Assembly: GCF_024198255.1 (NCBI RefSeq)
Contig: NZ_JAJVKW010000004.1
Coordinates: 434,001-498,000 of the forward strand
Direction: 5' to 3'
Length of the DNA: 64,000 nucleotides
DNA from: Myxococcus guangdongensis
GTDB taxonomy: Bacteria > Myxococcota > Myxococcia > Myxococcales > Myxococcaceae
Position 1 is the stretch's first letter. Each line of letters opens with the position of its first letter. Below the pieces are notes generated by a model. It was given only the letters and a program-made list of their open reading frames with translations. It made no database searches and had not been told where the DNA came from. Both the position numbers and the translations under genes were made by a program. Positions 30,147 to 40,349 of the stretch are shown here, one piece after another.

Positions 30147-30677
30147 TCATGTCCCCCTGGGGACGTCGACGCCAGGGGCGGCCGAGGGGCCCGAGGGACG
30201 GGGTTCGGGGGCCCATCGGAGCACGCGTCCGCCGGGCAGCCGCAGGGCCCACAAGAGCCGCCGCGTCGTGTCGTGACGCCGGGCGATGAGCACCAGGCCC
30301 CGGCGTCGCACCAGCGCGCCCGAGGCGGTCATGCGCCAGCTCGCGTCGAAGTCGAGCAGGTCCCTGGACAGCATGCCCGGCAGTCGGCCCTCGTCGCTCA
30401 GGGCCTGGGCGAAGCGTCGTCCCTCCACGCGCGAGTCGGGCTCCACGGACATGGGGTTTGCCCGGGCCCATTGCTCGAAGCGCGGGGCGAAGTCGGGACC
30501 GAGCGCCGAGGCCAGCAGGGGCCACGCACGCTCGACGCCTCGGCGGCGCTTGCTCATCAGGGCCTTGGCGGCCGCGAGCACGCGGGCCTCGTCGAACCCT
30601 CGTGGAACCGGGGCACCGACACCGAGCGCGCGCACGAGCTCCGCCTGGGCCCGGGCCTGTCGCTCACGCGCGCTCAT
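30147..30677 (-). CDS. small uncharacterised protein in the DUF692 operon
   Basis: A 176-residue soluble protein, Arg- and Ala-rich. The first 100 residues are helical (QARAQAELVRALGVG, EARVLAAAKALMSKRRRGVERAWPLL, FAPRFEQWARANP), and the last 60 look like short strands (GALVRRRGLVLIARRHDT, WALRLPGGRVLRWAPE). DUF692 enzymes usually need a small helical partner encoded next to them (MbnC in methanobactin synthesis, DUF2063 proteins in other clusters). Its position 36 bases after the DUF692 stop and its helical N-terminus make it a candidate diverged partner, but I cannot establish homology by eye. No catalytic motif seen. Confidence 0.55.
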   Translation of the reverse strand: MSARERQARAQAELVRALGVGAPVPRGFDEARVLAAAKALMSKRRRGVERAWPLLASALGPDFAPRFEQWARANPMSVEPDSRVEGRRFAQALSDEGRLPGMLSRDLLDFDASWRMTASGALVRRRGLVLIARRHDTTRRLLWALRLPGGRVLRWAPEPRPSGPSAAPGVDVPRGT

Positions 30678-30713
30678 GCGAACGCCTCCGGAGGCGCGTC
30701 ATTGGCGCCGCGC

Positions 30714-31634
30714 TCATGAGCGGGACTCCCGCGTGTCGCGGAGGAGGTCGCGCTCGTGGGGCGCGAGGGAGACCTCCGGCTCGAGCGTCTTCGGGGGAGC
30801 CTCGCGGCCATGTCGCTCCGTGCCGCGCAGGAGCGCCTGCTCCATCGCGGACAGCTCCGCGGTGAGCTCCGCCTCGGGAGGGAAGCGGTCGTCGCGCTCG
30901 AGCATCACGGGGACGGGCCCCAGTCGCGCGGCCAGTCGCTCCAGCAACGCGAGCGGCCCCGAGGGGAGCGGATGCGCATGCGTGTCGTGATACAGCCCGC
31001 CGCGCTGGACGCCGCCGGCGACGTGCACATAGGCCAGCCGCTCGCGAGGCACGGCCGCCAGCACCGCGTCCGCATCCGTGCCGTGATTCAGCACCTGGGC
31101 GTGGAGGTTGGCCACGTCCAACAGCAGCGAAGCGCCGGTCCGCTCCAGCACGCCGCGCAGCAGGTCCGCTTCCGTGAAGGCCGCGTCGGGCCACTCGAAC
31201 AGCGAGGCCACGTTCTCCAGCGCGAGCGGCACCGGCAGCACGGCCTCGGCCATCCGGATGTTCTCGGTCAGCACCTCCAGCGCCTCCTCGGAGCGCTGCA
31301 CGGGCAGCAGGTGCCCCGACTCGAGCCCTCCCGCGCGGACGAACGCGAGGTGCTCGCTGACGCACACCGCGCCCAGCCGCTCCGCCAGTCCCGCCAGCCA
31401 CTCCAATCGCCTCGGGTCGGGTGGCTCCGCGGAGCCCAGGCCCAGTGAGACGGCGTGCAGCACCACGGGGACACCGCGCTCACGCAACCGCGAGAGTGGC
31501 TCGGGGATGGGGCCCTTCGGCGAGAGGTGCTCGGCGAGCACCTCCACGAAGCCGAGCTCGGGCCGTCGGTCGATGAAGAGCGCGAGCTCGCGTCGCCACC
31601 CGATGCCGACTCCCCGAAGGCCGAGCCTCGTCAA
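30714..31634 (-). CDS. DUF692 family (MbnB-like) multinuclear iron enzyme
   Basis: A 306-residue TIM-barrel protein of the DUF692 family. I take the TTG at 31634 as start: it overlaps the upstream stop (TTGA) and gives MTRLGLRGVGIGWRRELA, the usual family N-terminus; an ATG at 31661 adds nine Arg/Trp-rich residues. Likely metal ligands are visible: H60 (VLHAVSLGLG), H95 (SEHLAF), E140 (LALENVAS), D173 with N176/H178 (LLLDVANLHA), H204 (YVHVAGG), D217/H219/H221 (HDTHAHPLP) and E246 (MLERDDRFP). Characterised relatives (MbnB, TglH, ChrH) use two or three irons and O2 to remodel cysteine residues of peptides. The substrate here is unknown; the adjacent Cys/Gly-tailed membrane protein is a candidate. 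Confidence 0.88.
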   Translation of the reverse strand: MTRLGLRGVGIGWRRELALFIDRRPELGFVEVLAEHLSPKGPIPEPLSRLRERGVPVVLHAVSLGLGSAEPPDPRRLEWLAGLAERLGAVCVSEHLAFVRAGGLESGHLLPVQRSEEALEVLTENIRMAEAVLPVPLALENVASLFEWPDAAFTEADLLRGVLERTGASLLLDVANLHAQVLNHGTDADAVLAAVPRERLAYVHVAGGVQRGGLYHDTHAHPLPSGPLALLERLAARLGPVPVMLERDDRFPPEAELTAELSAMEQALLRGTERHGREAPPKTLEPEVSLAPHERDLLRDTRESRS

Positions 31635-32524
31635 TCGCCACCTCCACCGCAGCCGCCGCACCCACCACCGCCGCCGTCACCTCCGCTGCTGCAACTGCTG
31701 GAGCTGCTACAGCTGCTGGTGCTGCTCGAGCCGCCGAAGGAAGAACCCGAGGGGTCGATGTGCCGGCGCATCAGCTCGAAGTCGCTCATCGCCACCGCGC
31801 CCAGTCCGAAGAGGGCCACCGCCACTCCCAGGTCCTGGCTGTTCATCGCCTGGGACGTGTCCGCGCTCATGGTGGACATCTTCAGCGGCTGCTGATTCCA
31901 GCGCAGCGCCTGGAGCACCGCCGAGCCCCGACGGCTGGTCCACACGCGCCCCGTGAGCAAGAAGAGGCTGCCCGCCGTCATGAGGCAGAGGAAGACCAGG
32001 ATGGACACGGGCTTCTCGCGCTCCAGGCCCACGTTGATCTTCGCGAGCCCCAGCAGGAGGACGCCGAGCATGGGCAGCATCGGCAACCACCGGGCCCGCG
32101 TGGCCTGGCCTTCGTCGACCAACCAGCCCCGCTGTTGCAGGGGGACCTTGAGCCGCTCGAGGGCGGGCTCGATGCTGGCGACCAGCTCCGCGCTGCTCTT
32201 CTTCGACTCATGGACCGCGGCGTAGACGAGCCGCTCGAGATGCGACGCGAACTCGTACCGCTTGCCCGTCGTCGTCAGGTGCGCGCCGTCCATCACCAGG
32301 GCCTTCTCGTGGAGCAGCTTCGCCAGGGCCGTGTGCACCACGGCCTTGGGGCCGGAGAGCATCGCGAGCTCGAACGGATCCAACTTCTGCGGCAGCGCAT
32401 CCGGGCCGCCCCCGGGCGTGCGCAGCATCCATCGCAGGAAGAAACCGAGCGCCAGGGCGCTCATGCTCAACAGGACGTACAGCGCGAGGAAGTCCGGGCC
32501 CGGCAGGTTCAAGAAGTCCGTCAT
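31631..32524 (-). CDS. TIGR04222-domain membrane protein with Ser/Gly/Cys-rich tail
   Basis: A 297-residue protein. Membrane segments lie at about 11-31, 147-165 and 172-191. The TIGR04222 hallmark LDPFELAMLSG is at 48-58, followed by a cytoplasmic-looking helical region (60-140). The C-terminus from 259 is low complexity: Ser/Gly with four cysteines at 272, 278, 289 and 292, the last two in GGCGGCGGGG. Such near-low-complexity tails are characteristic of the family. It is the first gene of the apparent operon, with GGGAGGG upstream of the ATG, and overlaps the DUF692 gene by four bases. It may anchor or itself be the substrate of the DUF692 enzyme; this is inference. Confidence 0.85.
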   Translation of the reverse strand: MTDFLNLPGPDFLALYVLLSMSALALGFFLRWMLRTPGGGPDALPQKLDPFELAMLSGPKAVVHTALAKLLHEKALVMDGAHLTTTGKRYEFASHLERLVYAAVHESKKSSAELVASIEPALERLKVPLQQRGWLVDEGQATRARWLPMLPMLGVLLLGLAKINVGLEREKPVSILVFLCLMTAGSLFLLTGRVWTSRRGSAVLQALRWNQQPLKMSTMSADTSQAMNSQDLGVAVALFGLGAVAMSDFELMRRHIDPSGSSFGGSSSTSSCSSSSSCSSGGDGGGGGCGGCGGGGD

Positions 32525-32590
32525 TGCGCCCTCCCACGGTGGGTTCGCCCCCTTGATGAAACGCCGTCGGGCGTACGTGACAGCCCGGTC

Positions 32591-32611
32591 CCGTGACGTC
32601 TCCGTGACGTC
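32591..32611. promoter_or_regulatory. direct repeat CCGTGACGTC x2, possible operator
   Basis: CCGTGACGTC occurs at 32591-32600 and again at 32602-32611, an 11-base period placing both on the same helix face. Related half-sites (ACGTGACAG near 32575, GTGTCACCGG near 32615) flank them. They lie 67-87 bases upstream of the TIGR04222 start, the head of the minus-strand operon, where a regulator could bind. No matching -35/-10 pair is clear. Confidence 0.35.
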
Positions 32612-32704
32612 CGGGTGTCACCGGTGCGCCATGTGTCGGGACCTGTCGGCCAGCCTAACGTGGAAGCGTTCGCGCTGGGGAGGTGCGGCCCTCGCGACCC
32701 AGGG

Positions 32705-33250
32705 TCAGCTCGCGTCCTGTCGGGCCACGGGCTCGGGTGTCGACTTGGGCCGCTTCACCTCCTTGCCCGTGCAGTCATGTCCGACGACGGGCGGGAAGGT
32801 GCTGCTGGGGCGGTACTCCCAATGCCATGGCTCGGAGGGCACCGTGCGGCGGAAGCCGAAGCGACAGGCATTGGCCTCCAGCCATTGATGGCGCTTCGAC
32901 ATGCGCTTGCCGATGACCAGGTCCACCGCGAGCCCTCGCTGGTGGTTGGAGCGACCGGGCCTCGCCGCCTTGTTGCCCCGGCCCCGGCGGTACTGCTCGT
33001 ACAGGACGCGCTGCTCGGGCAGGGAGCGGTAGCCGCTGGTGACCCGCAACACCACGTCGTGCTTCGCCGCGTCCAACGTCATGCGTTGGAGCGCCGTGGC
33101 CGCGTCGCGATGAAGGCGGTGGCCGCCATCGATGTGGACCAGCTTCGCGGCCTTCGCCTTGCGGCGAGGACGGGCCTCGGCCGCGAGCACGGCGGTCGTG
33201 AACAGGCACACGAGGAGAACGGCACTCCAGCGGAATAGCGCGAGCGACAT
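32705..33250 (-). CDS. M15-family D-Ala-D-Ala carboxypeptidase-like protein
   Basis: A 181-residue exported protein with a signal peptide (LFRWSAVLLVCLFTTAVLA, cleavage about residue 23-24). The zinc-peptidase motifs of the M15 (VanY/Hedgehog-type) family are present: SGYRSLPEQRVLYEQY, SNHQRGLAVDL with the zinc His and Asp, and EPWHWEY with the catalytic Glu and third zinc ligand His. It would trim stem peptides of peptidoglycan in the periplasm. Short for a VanY-type enzyme but all metal ligands are present. It stands alone upstream of the DUF692 operon on the same strand with 180 bases between. Confidence 0.88.
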   Translation of the reverse strand: MSLALFRWSAVLLVCLFTTAVLAAEARPRRKAKAAKLVHIDGGHRLHRDAATALQRMTLDAAKHDVVLRVTSGYRSLPEQRVLYEQYRRGRGNKAARPGRSNHQRGLAVDLVIGKRMSKRHQWLEANACRFGFRRTVPSEPWHWEYRPSSTFPPVVGHDCTGKEVKRPKSTPEPVARQDAS

Positions 33251-33349
33251 GGCGGAATCCGGCCCGGGGGTTGGGGCCTGACTTTCGCGCGTCTATTCCC
33301 GCAGGCAAGCAGCCGGGGAGCCGAGCCCTCGACGGACGGTTTCGCTTCG

Positions 33350-33754
33350 TCAGAACAACGAGAGCTGCGCGGCGGCGGGCTTCGGCGTCGGTGCGGGCAA
33401 CGTCTGGAGGCCGCGGGCGCGCGCCCAGTCCTCGCTCGGGCCGGACCAGTGGTGCAGGTCCATGCGCGCCTGTCCGCGCTCGTCGAACCCGATGCCCTCC
33501 GCCTCGAGCAGCTCCTTCTGTCCGTGGCCCGTCAGGCTGATGCCGCCGGTGCGGTTGATGATGCGCTGCCAGGGCACCGTGGCCGAGCGGGCGCCCAGCG
33601 CGCCCAACGCATGGCCGACCACCCTCGCGTCGCAGCCGTCACCGACGATGGTCGCGATGTCGCCGTAGGTGGCCACCTTGCCGGAGGGGACGGCCTGGAC
33701 GGCGGTGTAGATGCGCTCGAAGTAGTCGCGCTCGTCGCGCGCGGGCTGCGTCAT
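33350..33754 (-). CDS. alkyltransferase-like (MGMT-family) protein with C-terminal clamp motif
   Basis: A 134-residue protein of the O6-alkylguanine-DNA alkyltransferase DNA-binding domain family. The reactive-cysteine motif PCHR is replaced by PWQR (W62), the hallmark of alkyltransferase-like proteins that bind and flag O6-alkylguanine but cannot repair it directly. The nucleotide-flipping Tyr30 (VATYGDIA) and the Arg finger R44 (DARVVGHAL) are conserved. After the domain a Pro/Ala linker leads to the last five residues, QLSLF, a match to the bacterial sliding-clamp binding consensus QL(S/D)LF. Known ATLs hand lesions to nucleotide excision repair. Not in an operon with repair genes. Confidence 0.88.
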   Translation of the reverse strand: MTQPARDERDYFERIYTAVQAVPSGKVATYGDIATIVGDGCDARVVGHALGALGARSATVPWQRIINRTGGISLTGHGQKELLEAEGIGFDERGQARMDLHHWSGPSEDWARARGLQTLPAPTPKPAAAQLSLF

Positions 33755-33798
33755 GGGGGCGTTGCTCCTGTCGAGGACACGGTAACGGTGTGGGGCCT

Positions 33799-34329
33799 TT
33801 AGCCGCTGCGCGAACCCAGGCCCGTGGCCTCGCCCGCCTTCAGGCGCTCGTGCAGCGTCCGGGCCTCCAGGTACCAGAACTGCACGTTGCCGAAGCTGAG
33901 GATGTCGCCGTCGCGCAGGGTCGCCTCGCGCAGGCCCAGGGTGCCCGCGTTGAGGAACGTGCCGTTGGTGGAGCCCAGGTCCTGCACGGTGCAGCGGTGC
34001 TGGGACCCGTTCCAGCGCAGCTCGGCGTGCAGCTTGGAGACGGACGCGTCGTCGATGACCAGGTCGCAGTCCATGCGCCGGCCGATGCGCAGGTGGTCCG
34101 TGGCGTGGAGGGGCGGGAGCGTGGCGACGCGCAGGTGTTCGAATTCGAACAGGAGGGTCATCATGCCCAGGCTGATGTCCTCGGGGGCGGCCATGCGGGT
34201 GGGCGCGAGCACGGCGGCCGAGGCCTCCGAGGGTGGACGCTGGATGAGGGCGAAGGGCCCCAGTTGGCGTTCGAAGTCCCTGGCGGGCAGTGACGCGGCG
34301 AGCGCGCGCAATTCCTGGACGGACAGCAC
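33799..34329 (-). CDS. FHA-domain protein
   Basis: A 176-residue soluble protein. Residues about 65-155 form a forkhead-associated phosphothreonine-binding domain: LRIGRRMDCDLVIDDASVS with GR and S of the pThr pocket, KLHAELRW with the conserved His, and DLGSTNGTFLNA. The first 60 residues are an uncharacterised N-terminal region (VQELRALAASLPARDFERQLGPFALIQ). Such proteins read Ser/Thr kinase signalling, which is extensive in myxobacteria. It is divergent from greA across a 185-base region holding the greA promoter and leader terminator. Confidence 0.9.
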   Translation of the reverse strand: MLSVQELRALAASLPARDFERQLGPFALIQRPPSEASAAVLAPTRMAAPEDISLGMMTLLFEFEHLRVATLPPLHATDHLRIGRRMDCDLVIDDASVSKLHAELRWNGSQHRCTVQDLGSTNGTFLNAGTLGLREATLRDGDILSFGNVQFWYLEARTLHERLKAGEATGLGSRSG

Positions 34330-34395
34330 GGAAGGCAGCCTAGCGGCTCACCCCGCGTGCGCCCAGCGTCCGCGAGGGTCCCTGTACGGCTTTCA

Positions 34396-34425
34396 TTGAC
34401 CTGCATGTCACGGGTTCCCTACATT
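34396..34425 (+). promoter_or_regulatory. predicted sigma-70-type promoter of greA
   Basis: TTGACC at 34396-34401 matches the -35 consensus at five of six positions, and TACATT at 34420-34425 matches the -10 element at four of six, with an 18-base spacer. Transcription would start near 34432, ten bases before the leader hairpin and about 80 before the greA ATG. Confidence 0.5.
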
Positions 34426-34441
34426 GGGACATTCATGGAGG

Positions 34442-34481
34442 GGGCCGGGCTCCGGGAGGAGCGCCGGCCCTCGACTTTTTT
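34442..34481 (+). terminator. intrinsic terminator within the greA leader
   Basis: GGGCCGGGCTCC at 34442-34453 pairs with GGAGC-G-CCGGCCC at 34458-34470, a 12-pair stem with one bulged G and a GGGA tetraloop. TCGAC and then six T residues (34476-34481) follow. No plus-strand gene ends upstream, because the FHA gene runs the other way, so this terminator can only act on transcription initiated in the short region before greA. This is an attenuator arrangement. Confidence 0.75.
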
Positions 34482-34514
34482 GTGAACCTGGGAGTGGTGG
34501 AAGGAGCTGTGTCG

Positions 34515-35033
34515 ATGGCTAGCGGGAGCGACAACATCCCGATGACCCCCTCCGGGCTGCGCAAGCTCAAGTCGGAGCTCAAGCACCTGCAGTCCGTCGA
34601 GCGAGGGAAGATCTCGCGGGAGATCGAGGTCGCCCGGGCCCACGGGGACCTGCGCGAGAACGCGGAGTACCACGCGGCGAAGGAGAAGCAGTCCCACATC
34701 GAGGGCCGCATCCTGACCCTCAATGACTGGATTGCGCGCGCGGAGGTCATCGACCCCAGCAAGCTGGGCGGTGACAAGGTCATCTTCGGGGCGACGGTGG
34801 ATCTGCTGGATACGGAGACGGACAAGCCCGTCACCTACCGCATCGTCGGGGAGATGGAGGCGGACCTGAAGAAGCGCTGGCTCGCGGTGACGTCGCCGGT
34901 GGCCCAGGCGCTCATCGGCAAGCGCAAGGGTGACATCGCCACGGTGCGGAGTCCGGGTGGCACCCGCGAGCTGGAGATCCAGGAGATCCGCTTCGAGGAT
35001 CCTCCGGACGACGCCCCGGCCGGCGAGGGCTGA
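34515..35033 (+). CDS. greA: transcription elongation factor GreA
   Basis: A 172-residue Gre factor. The ATG at 34515 is preceded by GGAAGGAG at suitable spacing; a GTG at 34482 is in frame but sits at the end of the terminator T-run. The N-terminal coiled coil begins MTPSGLRKLKSELKHL and bears the acidic tip DLRENAEYHAAKEKQ with the Asp/Glu pair that reaches into RNA polymerase. The C-terminal FKBP-like domain has the segment PVAQALIGKRKGD. GreA stimulates transcript cleavage in backtracked polymerase. Slightly longer than E. coli GreA at both ends. Its leader contains a strong terminator, suggesting attenuation control. Confidence 0.95.
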   Translation: MASGSDNIPMTPSGLRKLKSELKHLQSVERGKISREIEVARAHGDLRENAEYHAAKEKQSHIEGRILTLNDWIARAEVIDPSKLGGDKVIFGATVDLLDTETDKPVTYRIVGEMEADLKKRWLAVTSPVAQALIGKRKGDIATVRSPGGTRELEIQEIRFEDPPDDAPAGEG

Positions 35034-35137
35034 GTCCGCCGTCCGACGGGAACAGCTGAGGACAGCCGACGGGGGAGCGGGCCTTGGCTCGCTTCCCCGG
35101 TCGCGTTTTCTGGGAGACGTCACCCCCGTTCCGTAGG

Positions 35138-38491
<3,354 letters not shown>

Positions 38492-38497
38492 CGTGCG

Positions 38498-39238
38498 TCA
38501 GGGCCCCGCATCGGGACTCGCGGGCTTCGGGAGCGGCTCGTAGTCACGCTCCTCCCCCCACTTGCGCTCGCTCGTGGTCTTCCGTCCCGTCTCTCCACCC
38601 AGGACGCCCTCGCCCTCGCTGCAGGTGAGTCCGAGCCTGCGCGTGCAGGGGTCCACCGCGACGATGTTGCAGGACTTGAACGTGAAGATGCCGGGACTCT
38701 CGTCCGAGTTGCCCGCGAAGGTGTCCTGCGTGAAGCCCAGGTCGATGAGGGTGCATCCCTCCGGGTCCGAGCCTTGGGGCGTGGAGCACAGATACTCCGC
38801 GCTGTAGGCACCGCCCGAGGTAGAGCCCGACGTCCGATAGAGGTCGGCGTATCGGTCGGGGCAGAGCCACGCTGTCTCCGCGCACTCCGGGAGCTGGGCC
38901 TTCTCGCAGGCCGCGTCGTACCCCTCTCGCGTGAACACCCGGTCGCCGCCGCCGAACTTGTCCAGGTTGAAGTAGGTGTTCTTGCGCGTCTTCTCATCAC
39001 CCCAGCGCACGGCGTGGCGCGCGGCGTCGAAGGCCGCGGGCTTCTTCTTCGCGCGGAACAGGCACAGGGACAGGTCCGACCACGCGGCGCCGTCCTGGGG
39101 TGACAGCTTCGTGAGCTTCTCGAACAGGGGACAGGCCTTGGCGAACTGCTTCGCGTCGTAGGCCTTCTGGGCCTGGGCGCGGAGGGCAGCGGCGTCCGGA
39201 GGCGCGGCCGTGAGCAGCAGGAGCAGGGGTGTCAGCAT
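38498..39238 (-). CDS. exported TPR-like protein, Cys-containing
   Basis: A 246-residue protein with a short signal peptide (MLTPLLLLLTAAPPDAAA). Residues 20-85 form one or two tetratricopeptide-like units (AQKAYDAKQFAKACPLFEKLTKLSPQDGAAWSDLSLC). The rest is not recognised but contains seven or more Cys (YDAACEKAQLPEC, WLCPDRYADLY, CSTPQGSDPEGC, CTRRLGLTC), consistent with periplasmic disulfides. It ends 7 bases from the recG stop, convergent with it, and is 13 bases downstream of a membrane-protein gene on the same strand, so these two are probably cotranscribed. Confidence 0.6.
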   Translation of the reverse strand: MLTPLLLLLTAAPPDAAALRAQAQKAYDAKQFAKACPLFEKLTKLSPQDGAAWSDLSLCLFRAKKKPAAFDAARHAVRWGDEKTRKNTYFNLDKFGGGDRVFTREGYDAACEKAQLPECAETAWLCPDRYADLYRTSGSTSGGAYSAEYLCSTPQGSDPEGCTLIDLGFTQDTFAGNSDESPGIFTFKSCNIVAVDPCTRRLGLTCSEGEGVLGGETGRKTTSERKWGEERDYEPLPKPASPDAGP

Positions 39239-39251
39239 GGGAGTCTCCGCG

Positions 39252-40226
39252 CTAGAGGCGGGTGGCGGCCGTGACGTACACCGGGAGCCGGAAATTCATC
39301 GCCAATCGCTTGCCCTGCTCGGTGATGCCCCACACCTCGAGCTCCCAGGAGACCTCCTCGTCCGATTGTCGCCAGGTGGAGGAGCGCGCGTCGGTGACCA
39401 GGAACGTGAGCGGAATCTTCAAGGGACGGTCGGCGCGCAGCCCCTCGAAGTCGAGCTCCTGCCGGTGCTCGTGTTGGATGGTGCGGGTGGTGATGCGCCG
39501 CTGGCTCTTGCCCGTGCCCTTGGTGCGGGTCACCTGGTGCGTGCGTCGGAGGGTGACCGTGAGCGAATGCAGCGACGGGACGTCGTGCTCCGGCAACAGC
39601 TCCACCGTGTCCTGGCTTCCCAACGACAGGGGAACCTGTGGCAGTCGCAGGCTCACGCGCCCGAAGACGCGGCGTGCCTTCCAGCGGCGATAGAAGGCTC
39701 GCAGCAGGAAGCGCCAGGTCGTGTAGAGCCCGCAGGTCGTCAGGGCAAGCAGCATGAATCCACCGCCGAGCCGCTGCTGCTGGGGCGCATGGGGGCTCAG
39801 GACTTCGGGGGCGAGGTGCCAGAAGGCGCCGAGCAGCCCCACGATGACGAGCCCACCGAGGATGGGACGCGGGAGCGGGCCGGTCGCGAGCTGGGGCGCC
39901 ACCGTCTGCTGGGTCCAGGGGTGGTCCCACAGCCAGGGCTCGGTGCGGTGCTCCCTCGCGAAGGCGCGCAGCCGCAGCGAGCGCCGCAGGCGGACCGCGC
40001 CCCAGACGCCACACACCAACGTCCCCGTGAGCAACGCGCGCCGAGGGCTGAGCGCCTCCGAGGGGGCCAGCTCGGATGTCGCCGTCCGGAGGCCGAGGAG
40101 CAGGTACCCGCCGACGAGCGCCAGCAGCAGCAGCACGATTCCCTGGACGAACGGAAGACGCGTGGGCGGAGGTTGGAGACCGCCTGGGGATTCGACTCTC
40201 CCGAAGATGAACGCCGGCTCGGCCAT
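39252..40226 (-). CDS. uncharacterised membrane protein
   Basis: A 324-residue protein with four likely membrane segments: FVQGIVLLLLALVGGYLLLGL (about 26-46), RALLTGTLVCGVWGAV (63-79), ILGGLVIVGLLGAFWHLA (121-138) and FMLLALTTCGLYTTWRFLL (156-174). The last 135 residues are soluble and strand-rich (TVELLPEHDVPSLHSLTVTLRR, then KIPLTFLVTD and WELEVWGITEQGKRLAMNF), perhaps an immunoglobulin-like fold. The organisation, membrane helices followed by a beta domain, is reminiscent of DUF3592-type proteins, but identity is not certain. Upstream of the exported TPR-like gene; divergent from pcm. Confidence 0.6.
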   Translation of the reverse strand: MAEPAFIFGRVESPGGLQPPPTRLPFVQGIVLLLLALVGGYLLLGLRTATSELAPSEALSPRRALLTGTLVCGVWGAVRLRRSLRLRAFAREHRTEPWLWDHPWTQQTVAPQLATGPLPRPILGGLVIVGLLGAFWHLAPEVLSPHAPQQQRLGGGFMLLALTTCGLYTTWRFLLRAFYRRWKARRVFGRVSLRLPQVPLSLGSQDTVELLPEHDVPSLHSLTVTLRRTHQVTRTKGTGKSQRRITTRTIQHEHRQELDFEGLRADRPLKIPLTFLVTDARSSTWRQSDEEVSWELEVWGITEQGKRLAMNFRLPVYVTAATRL

Positions 40227-40349
40227 CGCGCGAGCGTAGGGTGGGGGCGTTGTCTTGGATAGCGCGCCGCCGGGGAAATTCCCGCGAGGGCCTGAGGGCC
40301 GCCGGACCCTCCCGCTGCTGCGAGCGCCAGGTGTGGTTAGGCTTCAGGA

